From assembly GCA_038142005.1 (NCBI GenBank), contig JAYQJE010000008.1, forward strand, positions 1 to 64,000: DNA of 64,000 nt, given 5' to 3'. Positions 1-8,038 of the stretch are shown here, one piece after another. The notes under the pieces are model-generated. The model worked only from the letters and a program-made list of their open reading frames with translations, did not search any database and was not told the DNA's origin. The DNA comes from SHAN690 sp023262195. GTDB lineage: Bacteria; Bacteroidota; Bacteroidia; Flavobacteriales_G; Salibacteraceae. Both the position numbers and the translations under genes were made by a program. Position 1 is the stretch's first letter. Each line of letters starts with the position of its first letter.

Positions 1-256
1 TCACGAATTTCTTATCAATAACGATGTCTTTGAGGTCGCCCAACTCCTGTTTAGCAAGAGCCAACTTACTGGCCTTAAAATCCATCATCACCGCTTTACG
101 CCCATCGCCATCAGGATGATCTTTGATCTCAATGACTTCAGCATACGTATCGTATGACTCGTAGTAACACTCTGGTGATTTCTGTTTGGTAGCGGTAGTG
201 GTGCAGGCCGTAAAACCAATGAGCAGCATTATGAGCGTTACTCCCTTGTTAATCAC
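1..256 (-). CDS. Putative lipoprotein, C-terminus off the window
   Basis: The open frame runs from a GTG at 256 to the window edge, about 85 codons. The N-terminus reads as a lipoprotein signal: N-K charge, a hydrophobic stretch (VTLIMLLIGF), then the lipobox-like TAC with Cys at about residue 18. The rest is hydrophilic and charged, with no domain I recognise. The GTG overlaps the stop of the upstream membrane protein in a GTGA arrangement, so the two are probably translationally coupled. The first ATG (229) would leave only nine residues before the lipobox Cys, too short for a signal, which is why I prefer GTG. Function unknown; an envelope role is inferred from the signal only. Confidence 0.6.
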   Translation of the reverse strand, partial: MINKGVTLIMLLIGFTACTTTATKQKSPECYYESYDTYAEVIEIKDHPDGDGRKAVMMDFKASKLALAKQELGDLKDIVIDKKFV

Positions 257-966
257 TTTAAGAATTTACTATTCCAAATATTCTCGCTGAAGTCCTTTGA
301 ATACATAATGCCAGTGATCAATACCAACGTCAAGATCAATGCGGATGACATGCTGAACAAGAAAAACCGGTAGAAAAACTCTGCTTGACCTTGCTCAAAC
401 TGGGTAGGCATTAGCACTGTAATGAGTGCTCCAAGCGCAAGGGCCGACATGGTCAATGTTCCAAAATGGCGCATTGGGTATTTCAATATAGACTGATACC
501 ATTTCATGTCGTCTCCCCACTGATAAATGAAATAATGCCGTCCATTTGGTAGTTCGGCAAGGAGAATAGGATCTTTTGTACTGTCTTTCAAGCGGAAACG
601 CTCTGAAGGAGCAACTACCTTAAAGGTTGAGAACTTGATTCCAATATTGGATTCGATATGCCGGATTTGATGAATCGCCTCCGATGGGATTTCACCCTTG
701 AATAAGGTACTGTCCAAAAAACGTAGGCGAAATTTTGTGCAAAGCCGTTCGATCGCTTCTGTATCGAAAATTCGAGCCTTATCAAGTCTTGAATGATCGA
801 AGCTTTCGGATGATGTGCCCAGCGTACCTTCCGCAATGCGCTGAGCGATGCTATGCTCTCTTGAGACGTTATCTTCTAAGATGGACTTTGCCTCCGCCAC
901 TAAGGCATTCTGATCTACAAATTCTTGTTGCTTTTCTAGCTCTGCTTTTAAATTGATGTTCTGCAT
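253..966 (-). CDS. Hypothetical protein with two C-terminal membrane segments
   Basis: A 237-residue protein I cannot assign to a named family. Residues 1-165 are soluble and charged, with helical, possibly coiled-coil character at 1-50. Two hydrophobic segments lie at about 168-187 and 199-222, followed by a short polar tail, so the large N-terminal part probably sits on one side of the inner membrane. It lies 15 nt downstream of a 39-residue membrane microprotein and overlaps the following lipoprotein start by 4 nt, suggesting a three-gene transcription unit. No catalytic motif is visible. Confidence 0.7.
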   Translation of the reverse strand: MQNINLKAELEKQQEFVDQNALVAEAKSILEDNVSREHSIAQRIAEGTLGTSSESFDHSRLDKARIFDTEAIERLCTKFRLRFLDSTLFKGEIPSEAIHQIRHIESNIGIKFSTFKVVAPSERFRLKDSTKDPILLAELPNGRHYFIYQWGDDMKWYQSILKYPMRHFGTLTMSALALGALITVLMPTQFEQGQAEFFYRFFLFSMSSALILTLVLITGIMYSKDFSENIWNSKFLK

Positions 967-981
967 ATTTCAAATTTTACA

Positions 982-1101
982 CTAACCTTTTTTGTGGCGG
1001 TTGCGCTTAATTCGTTTTATCTGGAACCAAATATAAAGACCGAAAAACGAGAGTAACATGATTCCAACGAAAATGAAAACAATATACTCACCGGGCTTCA
1101 T
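982..1101 (-). CDS. Small single-pass membrane protein (39 aa)
   Basis: An ATG-to-TAG frame of 39 codons. It encodes a short polar N-terminus (MKPGEY), one hydrophobic helix of about 22 residues (roughly residues 6-28), then a very basic tail (QIKRIKRNRHKKG). The positive-inside rule predicts the C-terminus in the cytoplasm. It precedes the 237-residue membrane protein by 15 nt on the same strand. Support is the coherent helix plus basic tail and the operon-like spacing. There is no recognisable family and no strong ribosome-binding site, although Bacteroidota commonly lack strong Shine-Dalgarno sequences. It could be spurious. Confidence 0.55.
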   Translation of the reverse strand: MKPGEYIVFIFVGIMLLSFFGLYIWFQIKRIKRNRHKKG

Positions 1102-1165
1102 CTTGTAAATGTAACAGACGTAATTGAAAACGGTTTAGTTCGGTTAAAAAAAACCAAATGGTCTG

Positions 1166-2383
1166 CTAAAAGGCGGCCAACAGAAGCTTTAAATCTTTGA
1201 ATGGAAGCCTCAATGATTCTCCCAAATACTGGTTGGTAAGCGTGCCATTATACAAGTACACTCCATTCTGTATGCCGTGGTTGTTTCGTATGGTATTTTC
1301 TAATCCACCTTCATCTCCAATTTTCATCGAAAGAGGCGCTGTCACATTGCTAAGCGCATGCGAGGCTGTGCGACTTGCTCGTGAAGCAATGTTAGGAACG
1401 CAATAATGAATTACATCGTGTACCCTAAATGTGGGGTTATCATGCGTGGTGATTTTACTGGTTTCAAAGCACCCGCCTTGGTCAATGCTCACATCAACAA
1501 TGACGGATGAGGGTTTCATGTTACGCACCATTTCTTCAGACACCACACATGGGGTTCGGCCAGTTAAACTTCGAATGGCGCCTATGGCAACATCAGCACG
1601 CATCAAAGCCTTTGAAAGCACCTTGGGTTGTATGGTGGAAGTTGAAACACGGACACCTATGCTGTTTTGCAATCTCCGTAAACGCGATATAGCGTTATCA
1701 AATACACGAACATCAGCTCCAAGGCCTAGCGCTGCTCTTGCGGCATATTCGCCCACGGTACCCGCACCAAGAATAGTTACCTGTGTAGGAGAAACACCGG
1801 TAATTCCTCCAAGCATTATTCCTTGACCTTCTTTATTGCTTAAGTGTTCTGCGGCAATAAGTATGGAGGTTGTTCCTGCAATTTCACCCATACTCCGCAC
1901 AATAGGTAAAACCCCGTCTTCATCTGCAATATAATCCCAGGCAATTGCCGTCACCCTCTTTTGCATCAAGTTTTTAATGTAGTTTTTGGGGTGCACATTG
2001 AGCTGCATGGCAGAAATCAAGACCTGCTTGGGTCTTAAGTATTGCATTTCATCATCTGAGATAGGCTCCACCTTTAAAATGAGCTCTGCTTCATAAACCT
2101 CTTTGGTGGTGTAAGCAATTTCTGCTCCGGCTTCACTATACTCATTGTCTGAAAAATGTGAGGCCTCTCCAGCACCAGTTTCAAGTTTGACTCGATGACC
2201 GTTATTCACCAATAATTGCACCGCCTCCGGAACCATCGCAACCCGATTCTCTTGCATAGAGATCTCCTTGGGGATTCCGATAAACAACTTTTTATGCTTT
2301 TGACCCACGGGCTGCATTTGCTCCTGTGGTAGAATCATTGCAGATTGAGAAAGCGCTTGTTGGGCTTCTTTTGATAGGCTCAT
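1166..2383 (-). CDS. ald: Alanine dehydrogenase
   Basis: NAD-dependent interconversion of L-alanine with pyruvate and ammonia. The 405-residue protein has the N-terminal alanine dehydrogenase/PNT substrate domain (GIPKEISMQENRVAMVP, about 36-52, with the pyruvate-binding Arg) and a catalytic Lys region (LKVEP). Around residue 131 is the active-site His region (LNVHP), and the Rossmann motif GAGTVG lies at 206-211. An N-terminal extension of about 30 residues precedes the usual start, a feature I recall from Bacteroidota homologues. Its ATG overlaps the tsaE stop by 4 nt (ATGA), so the two are coupled. PNT transhydrogenase alpha is the main alternative, but the single-chain length and lack of membrane segments favour Ald. 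Confidence 0.9.
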   Translation of the reverse strand: MSLSKEAQQALSQSAMILPQEQMQPVGQKHKKLFIGIPKEISMQENRVAMVPEAVQLLVNNGHRVKLETGAGEASHFSDNEYSEAGAEIAYTTKEVYEAELILKVEPISDDEMQYLRPKQVLISAMQLNVHPKNYIKNLMQKRVTAIAWDYIADEDGVLPIVRSMGEIAGTTSILIAAEHLSNKEGQGIMLGGITGVSPTQVTILGAGTVGEYAARAALGLGADVRVFDNAISRLRRLQNSIGVRVSTSTIQPKVLSKALMRADVAIGAIRSLTGRTPCVVSEEMVRNMKPSSVIVDVSIDQGGCFETSKITTHDNPTFRVHDVIHYCVPNIASRASRTASHALSNVTAPLSMKIGDEGGLENTIRNNHGIQNGVYLYNGTLTNQYLGESLRLPFKDLKLLLAAF

Positions 2384-2811
2384 GGTTCAGGTTTTTGTAT
2401 GGTGATTTTTCGGGTTGAATCTGCTTCAATTTCTATTTGTACGTACACAGCATCTTCCGGCATTACGTTCTCGGCCTTGTCGGGCCATTCAATGAACAAG
2501 GAACTTTCCTCATTTAGGTAATCATACCAGCCAATATCGATCAGCTCTGCTTCATTTTTCAAACGGTATAAATCAAAATGATAAAGGGTTTCTCCATGCG
2601 CAGTCTTATACTCATTGACGATTGAAAAAGACGGACTTGACATTTCATCTTTCACTCCTAATTCCCGGCAAATAGATTTGATGTAGGTGGTTTTACCGGC
2701 ACCAAGATCACCTAGAAAGCAGAATACTTGATACGATTTAAGCATGTCAATGATGGGATTGACAAGCAATCCATCATTCTTAACATCTTGAATTCTAACC
2801 ACTTGACTCAT
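2380..2811 (-). CDS. tsaE: tRNA threonylcarbamoyladenosine ATPase TsaE
   Basis: The ATPase partner of TsaB-TsaD in t6A modification at position 37 of ANN-decoding tRNAs. The 143-residue length is typical. A P-loop GDLGAGKTT is at 34-42, the SPSFSIVNEY segment follows at about 80-90, then YHFDLYRL and the FIEWPDKAE motif. It is the first gene of a minus-strand pair with ald, overlapping it by 4 nt; this neighbour pairing is one I recall from other flavobacteria. Upstream, 92 nt separate it from the divergent GNAT gene. Confidence 0.93.
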   Translation of the reverse strand: MSQVVRIQDVKNDGLLVNPIIDMLKSYQVFCFLGDLGAGKTTYIKSICRELGVKDEMSSPSFSIVNEYKTAHGETLYHFDLYRLKNEAELIDIGWYDYLNEESSLFIEWPDKAENVMPEDAVYVQIEIEADSTRKITIQKPEP

Positions 2812-2903
2812 ACGTTTGCCGCGCTCTAAAATACGTCATTTATTCTCACGCATTGCACGATCAGTGTAGATTACAATTTGGCCTATAATCACAGCAGATC
2901 ATC

Positions 2904-3414
2904 TTGAAAACCATCACCACCGAACGACTTGTTTTGAGGCCACATACCATGGATGACGTGCATGCCTCTTATGAGATGAATTTGGATCCATCGGTAAGTA
3001 GATATACCCACGATGGTGGCGTGGTTTCATTGGAAGAAATCGAGCGCAGAATTCGAGAAGATGTGCTTGGTGACTACTCCAAACATGGATATGGTCGGTT
3101 TGCAGTTACGCTCAAAGACACTGGTGAATTCATAGGTTTTTGTAGCATCAAATATCTAGAAGACCACAAATTGAATGACTTGGGCTACCGGCTGAAACGT
3201 GACTATTGGGGAAATGGATATGCCACGGAAGCATCCAAGGCTTCATTAGAATACGGTTTCAACACATTGGACTTGACTGAAATCTTCGCCTTTGTTTTAC
3301 CCAAAACGAACGATCGATTCGTGTTTTGATAAACTTGGTTTCAAAAAATGTGGAAAAGTTTTTGAAGACGGGGCATGGGCAGAAAAATACATCATCGAAC
3401 ATTCTGACACTTAG
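2904..3414 (+). CDS. GNAT (RimJ/RimL-type) acetyltransferase, frame broken twice
   Basis: N-acetyltransferase of the RimJ/RimL group, transferring acetyl from acetyl-CoA to an unknown amine. The start is a TTG (K-T-I-T-T-E-R-L-V-L-R-P follows, the family N-terminus). The acetyl-CoA loop is seen at RDYWGNGYATEA. The first frame ends at 3329 in PKTNDRFVF, but the expected family sequence NERSIRV and then FDKLGF is present in the other two frames. Restoring one A at about 3301-3306 and one T at about 3322-3325 gives an uninterrupted C-terminus ending at 3414. Both breaks lie in runs of four identical bases. I read this as sequence error; true decay of a dispensable gene cannot be excluded here. 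Confidence 0.75.
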
Positions 3415-3544
3415 CTACAAGCACAATCTAATCAGGGCTTGAATAGATACAAACACTTTTGCCGGGTGTTCACAGATTCATGTTTAAAAAAGACGGATAA
3501 CTAGCTGCATACTTCCATCGAACGCCCCTCTAATTTGATCAAAT

Positions 3545-4294
3545 TTGACGTTAATTGATTTAGAAATCAAAAAGAAACTAACATACCTCGGTCATGCTTG
3601 CTTTTTGTTGGATACGGGAGAAAAGAAAATTCTCTTCGATCCATTCATCAGCCCCAATTCTATTGTGCAAGAGATTCGAAAGAAGAATATAGACGCGACT
3701 CAGGTGGCGAATTTGGATGTGGACAAAATTGAGTGCGATTATGTGCTTATCTCTCACGGGCATGAGGATCATGTAGCGGATGCTGAGGCAATTTTGAAAC
3801 GCTCTGGCGCCAAAGTGGTAAGCAACTTTGAGATTGTTTCTTGGTTTGCTGAAAAAGGCATAGACAATGGCCATCCAATGAACCATGGAGGCAGTTGGGA
3901 ATTTGATTTTGGCACCGTGAAGTATGTAAATGCTGTGCACTCTAGCGTGTTGCCGGATGGTACTTATGGAGGTAATCCTGGCGGTTTTGTTCTTTGCATT
4001 GGAGACACCAACATTTACTATGCAGGAGACACCGCACTGACGTATGATATGCGGTTAATCGGAGAAGACGTGAATCTTGACTACGCCATTTTACCCATCG
4101 GTGATAACTTCACCATGGGTGTTTCAGATGCCATTCGAGCAGCCAAATTTGTAAAGTGTGATCAAGTTATTGGAATGCATTACGACACTTTTGGATACAT
4201 AGAAATCGATCACGAGGCTGCAAAAAAGCAGTTTACGGACAACCTTGTTAACCTGGCTTTGATGGAAATCGGAGAACAGAAAGAATTAATATAG
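3545..4294 (+). CDS. UPF0173-type metal-dependent hydrolase (metallo-beta-lactamase fold)
   Basis: A member of the UlaG-like metallo-beta-lactamase superfamily; substrate unknown. Metal-binding motif S-H-G-H-E-D-H is at about 70-76, with further ligands in the NAVHSS, YAGDTA and GMHYDT segments. The fold begins at LTYLGHACFLL, only about 11 residues from the start, so the length (249) fits the family. The only upstream-consistent start is a TTG at 3545, preceded by an in-frame stop at 3536, and no ATG occurs before the conserved core. It ends 3 nt before parA. Confidence 0.85.
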   Translation: MTLIDLEIKKKLTYLGHACFLLDTGEKKILFDPFISPNSIVQEIRKKNIDATQVANLDVDKIECDYVLISHGHEDHVADAEAILKRSGAKVVSNFEIVSWFAEKGIDNGHPMNHGGSWEFDFGTVKYVNAVHSSVLPDGTYGGNPGGFVLCIGDTNIYYAGDTALTYDMRLIGEDVNLDYAILPIGDNFTMGVSDAIRAAKFVKCDQVIGMHYDTFGYIEIDHEAAKKQFTDNLVNLALMEIGEQKELI

Positions 4295-4297
4295 AAT

Positions 4298-5116
4298 ATG
4301 GGAAAGATAATAGCAGTTGCGAACCAAAAAGGTGGGGTTGGAAAAACCACCACAAGTATCAACTTGGCAGCGAGCCTTGGAGTGCTTGAAAAGAAAACGC
4401 TCATCGTAGATGCTGATCCACAAGCGAACGCAACTTCGGGTGTAGGATTTGATCCCAGAAATGTGCGCACCAGCATTTACGAGTGCATCATCAATCAAGT
4501 AGAGCCAAAAGACATTATTCTGAGCACAAAGAATCCAAACCTCGATATCATTCCTGCTCATATTGATTTGGTGGGTGCCGAAATTGAGATGATCAACATG
4601 CCCAATCGTGAGCGTATGATGCGGATGGCGCTCAACAAACTCAAAGATGATTATGACTTCATCATCATTGATTGCTCACCTTCCTTGGGCCTCATCACCA
4701 TCAACTCGCTCACCGCAGCAGATAGTGTAATCGTGCCCGTTCAGTGCGAATACTTCGCCCTTGAAGGTTTGGGTAAACTATTGAACACCATCAAGATTGT
4801 TCAAACACGATTGAATCCTGAACTCAGCATCGAAGGAATGCTACTGACCATGTATGATCAGCGATTGAGATTGGCCAATCAGGTGATTGAAGAAGTGAAA
4901 ATGCATTTTCAGCAACTGGTGTTTGATACCATTATTCACAGAAATACTCGATTGGGCGAAGCGCCTTCACATGGTGAGTCAATCATTATGCATGATGCCA
5001 GCAGCACAGGTGCAGTGAATTATTTGAATCTAGCGCGTGAGATCTTGCAGAAAAATGAAATGACTCGCATCAGCGATAAGGACAAAATAGTGGAGGTTTA
5101 CGATGGCGAATCCTAA
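4298..5116 (+). CDS. parA: Chromosome-partitioning ATPase ParA (Soj)
   Basis: ParA drives segregation of ParB-parS complexes through ATP-dependent binding to nucleoid DNA. The deviant Walker A KGGVGKTTT is at about 11-19, the A' segment DADPQANAT at about 40, and Walker B-like IIDCSPSLG around 125. The 272-residue length matches chromosomal Soj rather than plasmid ParA with its extra N-terminal HTH. The stop overlaps the parB start by 14 nt. I looked for the consensus parS palindrome in this window and did not see one, so the cognate site is probably elsewhere near the origin. Confidence 0.95.
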   Translation: MGKIIAVANQKGGVGKTTTSINLAASLGVLEKKTLIVDADPQANATSGVGFDPRNVRTSIYECIINQVEPKDIILSTKNPNLDIIPAHIDLVGAEIEMINMPNRERMMRMALNKLKDDYDFIIIDCSPSLGLITINSLTAADSVIVPVQCEYFALEGLGKLLNTIKIVQTRLNPELSIEGMLLTMYDQRLRLANQVIEEVKMHFQQLVFDTIIHRNTRLGEAPSHGESIIMHDASSTGAVNYLNLAREILQKNEMTRISDKDKIVEVYDGES

Positions 5117-6017
5117 AAAGAGTGCCCTTGGTCGTGGACTGAGTGCTCTGCTCGAAGACGTAGATCTCGATACGAGATCAAGCGGCTATTCAGCAAAAGA
5201 TATTCAGCCCTCTACTGGCTCCGTGGCCAACCTCAAAATTGAGTCGATTACGGCAAATCCATTCCAACCAAGGACACGATTTGAAACCACGGCCTTGGAT
5301 GAATTGGCAGAAAGTATTCGGGTTCACGGCATCATCCAGCCGGTCACCGTGCGTCACATGGGCGATGGCACTTATCAATTGATAAGTGGTGAGCGTAGAT
5401 TCCGTGCATCGCAGTTGGCGGGTTTGGAAGAAATACCAGCCTACATCCGTTTGGCAAACGACCAAACCATGCTCGAAATGGCATTGGTGGAAAATATTCA
5501 ACGCCAAGACCTCAACCCTATTGAGGTGGCCATCAGCTACAAACGCCTCATCGATGAATGCGACCTCACCCATGAAGGATTAAGCGAAAAGGTAAGCAAG
5601 AGCCGATCCAACATTACCAACTACTTGAGGCTATTAAAGCTTCCCGCAGAAATTCAAATGGCGCTGCAAAAGGGTGATATTTCAATGGGACATGCACGTG
5701 CTCTGATCAGCATCGAAGACCCAATAAAACAATTGGAGCTCTTTGAGCGCATCATCAATGAAGTGCTCACCGTGCGCGATGTTGAGAATTTAGCACGGAA
5801 GACCAAAGCGCCCAAACCAGGGACAGATGAGGCACAGAGTAAAAAGCAGTTTTACAATTCTGCTCGTCAAAATCTTGCGCATCACTTGGGCACAGGCGTT
5901 GATTTCAAGTTTCTACCAAAAGGCAACGGTAAAATCACCATTGAATTTACCAATGAGCACGATTTGAACCGCCTGATTCAATTACTTCAAAACACGAATC
6001 AGAATTATTCTTATTAA
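5103..6017 (+). CDS. parB: Chromosome-partitioning protein ParB (Spo0J)
   Basis: A CTP-dependent DNA clamp that loads at parS. The N-terminal KKSALGRGLSALLED start is diagnostic. The ParB/Srx nucleotide-binding box GERRFRAS is at about 97-104 and ENIQRQDLNPIE at about 129-140. An HTH with SKSRSNITNYLRLL follows, and then a C-terminal dimerisation tail. It is coupled to parA by a 14-nt overlap and followed 37 nt later by the DUF5683 gene. Confidence 0.95.
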   Translation: MANPKKSALGRGLSALLEDVDLDTRSSGYSAKDIQPSTGSVANLKIESITANPFQPRTRFETTALDELAESIRVHGIIQPVTVRHMGDGTYQLISGERRFRASQLAGLEEIPAYIRLANDQTMLEMALVENIQRQDLNPIEVAISYKRLIDECDLTHEGLSEKVSKSRSNITNYLRLLKLPAEIQMALQKGDISMGHARALISIEDPIKQLELFERIINEVLTVRDVENLARKTKAPKPGTDEAQSKKQFYNSARQNLAHHLGTGVDFKFLPKGNGKITIEFTNEHDLNRLIQLLQNTNQNYSY

Positions 6018-6054
6018 TCTGAAGTTCTGCCAAAAATGGGCGTTATTTTGCACC

Positions 6055-6651
6055 ATGCGTTGGTTATTATTGGTACTTATTCTTGGGGTTTCCCATTGGT
6101 GCGTTGGGCAAAAGGATAGCACAACAACCATTGCAAAAACCACCACAACCAAAACTAAAACCACCGAGACAGATACGCTCGCACGCCCCACTCAGCGAAA
6201 TCCAAAGCGTGCTGTGCTGATGAGTGCCGTTGCACCCGGGCTCGGACAGATTTACAACAAACGCTACTGGAAACTTCCCATCGTGTATGGTGCACTTGGT
6301 GCAACGGGATACTTCGTAGTTTCCAACAGAGTATTCTTCAATCAATTCAAATCTGCCTATGCTGAACATGCAGCTTTAATTGAGTCTACCGGAGACAACA
6401 CCCTACTCTATGACAACCGCTATAGACTAGCCGATCTTCAAAGCCAGGCTGAAGCTTACCAAACTCAAATGGAATACGCGGGTATTGCTTTCTTAGCCAT
6501 TTACATGATGCAAATTGTAGATGCGGCCGTTGATGCTCACCTCTATTACTTCGATGTGTCGGAAGATCTGAGCTTGCATTGGAATCCAAGTGTACAAACT
6601 ACCGCCATGACCAATCCCACCACAAGCTTATCGCTAACGCTTAAATTTTAA
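6055..6651 (+). CDS. DUF5683 family membrane protein
   Basis: 198 residues with an N-terminal signal peptide (LLLVLILGVSHWCVG), a Thr/Lys-rich linker at about 25-50, then the DUF5683 core: RAVLMSAVAPGLGQIYNKRYWK, glycine-rich, followed by hydrophobic helices around 75-95 and 140-160. The family is of unknown function and, to my knowledge, essentially limited to Bacteroidota, where it sits between parB and dapB as it does here. It is separated from dapB by 3 nt. Confidence 0.9.
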   Translation: MRWLLLVLILGVSHWCVGQKDSTTTIAKTTTTKTKTTETDTLARPTQRNPKRAVLMSAVAPGLGQIYNKRYWKLPIVYGALGATGYFVVSNRVFFNQFKSAYAEHAALIESTGDNTLLYDNRYRLADLQSQAEAYQTQMEYAGIAFLAIYMMQIVDAAVDAHLYYFDVSEDLSLHWNPSVQTTAMTNPTTSLSLTLKF

Positions 6652-6654
6652 CGC

Positions 6655-7368
6655 ATGAAAATTGGAATCATTGGCTACGGCAAAATGGGTAAAATCATCG
6701 AGCAAGTTGCTCTTGACCGTAATCACGAGATTGTAGCCAAAGTGGATCGCAACTCAACCATTGCGGAATGGCAAGCATTGGAGAAGGCAGATGCATGCAT
6801 CGAGTTTACCCAACCGAAGTCGGCTATACAGAATTTCTCTTGGGGCATTGATCGAGGGCTACCCATCGTTACGGGCACGACAGGGTGGTACGATGAGATG
6901 GACAAAGTGAAAGCGTTGGTGGAAGAAAAGAACGCCAGCTTTTTCTGGGCCAGCAATTTCAGTATTGGCGTGAATCTGTTTTGGCAATTGAACAAACGCC
7001 TGGCTGAAATCATGTCGAATTATGAGGAATACACGCCATCAATGACTGAGATTCATCATACTCAGAAACTCGATGAGCCCAGCGGCACAGCCATCACCAC
7101 AGCAGAACAAATCATTGAGCGATCTAAGCATTTACATAATTGGAAGCTAAGCACTGAACACCCTCAGAAAGGTGATTTGACTATAGAAGCATTGCGCGAA
7201 GGCGATGTGAAGGGCACACACATTGTAAAATATGAAAGCCCCATCGATACCATTGAATTAAAGCATGCCGCTAAATCCCGCGAAGGTTTTGCCAAAGGTG
7301 CAGTGATAGCCGCAGAGTTTTTGGCTGGAAAAAAAGGCTTTTTTGGGATGGAAGATTTGCTAGGGTAG
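6655..7368 (+). CDS. dapB: 4-hydroxy-tetrahydrodipicolinate reductase
   Basis: DapB reduces the DapA product in the lysine and meso-diaminopimelate pathway that feeds peptidoglycan. Motifs seen are the N-terminal NAD(P) loop GIIGYGKMGK (4-13) and the TGTTGW turn. The catalytic signature IHHTQKLDEPSGTA follows at about 129-142. At 237 residues it is on the short side but typical for Bacteroidota. It lies 3 nt after DUF5683. A small hairpin (GGGTAG/CTACCC, 7363-7378) spans its stop codon without a T tract. Confidence 0.93.
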   Translation: MKIGIIGYGKMGKIIEQVALDRNHEIVAKVDRNSTIAEWQALEKADACIEFTQPKSAIQNFSWGIDRGLPIVTGTTGWYDEMDKVKALVEEKNASFFWASNFSIGVNLFWQLNKRLAEIMSNYEEYTPSMTEIHHTQKLDEPSGTAITTAEQIIERSKHLHNWKLSTEHPQKGDLTIEALREGDVKGTHIVKYESPIDTIELKHAAKSREGFAKGAVIAAEFLAGKKGFFGMEDLLG

Positions 7369-7509
7369 TTTCCTACCCGATAATGTCCTCTGCTTGTTTA
7401 GAAGCGTTTTCAATTGGTAGCTATAAAAACAATTCCTGCCGCCACTTGTAGGATTAAGAAAGGATGGCAAGATACATCCGTTAAATTTTAGTCAAACTTT
7501 AAAAACTTT

Positions 7510-7989
7510 ATGGACAACTTAAACAGAATAGGGTTAGCTACCGACAAAAGCAAAGAATTAGCAGCTTTACTCAACGATTTACACGCAAATAATTCAACCT
7601 TTTATCAAAACACTAGAGGATATCACTGGAATATCAGTGGTCATAAATTTTTCGAATTGCATCTGAAGTTCGAGGAATTATATAATGATCTATTTGTGAA
7701 AATAGATGAGGTGGCCGAGCGCATCTTAACTCTCGGACACACACCAAAACATAAGTTCACCGATTACCTCGGTGTAACTGAAGTCCCAGAAAGCAATGAG
7801 GTAACCGATGGAGACAAGGCCATCGATCAGATTTTAAATGCGTTTAAAATTTTACTTACCAAGCAGCGTCACATTCTCGCGCTATCTGGTGAAATTGAGG
7901 ACGAAGGAACCAACGCACAGATGAGTGACTATATCAGAGAACAAGAAAAGCTGGTGTGGATGTACTCTGCTTATCTCAACAAGAGATAA
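7510..7989 (+). CDS. dps: Dps family DNA-binding ferritin-like protein
   Basis: A miniferritin that oxidises and stores iron with peroxide and can compact DNA in stationary phase. The 159 residues show the Dps ferroxidase signature: GYHWNISGHKFFELH followed by FEELYNDLFVKIDEVAERI, supplying the inter-subunit His and Asp/Glu ligands at about residues 38-70. It stands alone, with a 141-nt upstream gap and 49 nt before the next gene, so it probably has its own promoter. In relatives I recall this position after dapB being held by signal peptidase lepB. Confidence 0.92.
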   Translation: MDNLNRIGLATDKSKELAALLNDLHANNSTFYQNTRGYHWNISGHKFFELHLKFEELYNDLFVKIDEVAERILTLGHTPKHKFTDYLGVTEVPESNEVTDGDKAIDQILNAFKILLTKQRHILALSGEIEDEGTNAQMSDYIREQEKLVWMYSAYLNKR

Positions 7990-8038
7990 AAGCTATCTTT
8001 TCTGATCGGTATTTGATCACCACAACTTCTACCCAAAC

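Noticed and set aside
1431..1826. Long plus-strand frame inside alanine dehydrogenase
   Set aside because: It is antisense to a well-conserved gene and has no recognisable motif or domain; a coding shadow.
7363..7378. Terminator after dapB
   Set aside because: The GGGTAG/CTACCC stem is only 6 bp, contains the stop codon and has no T tract.
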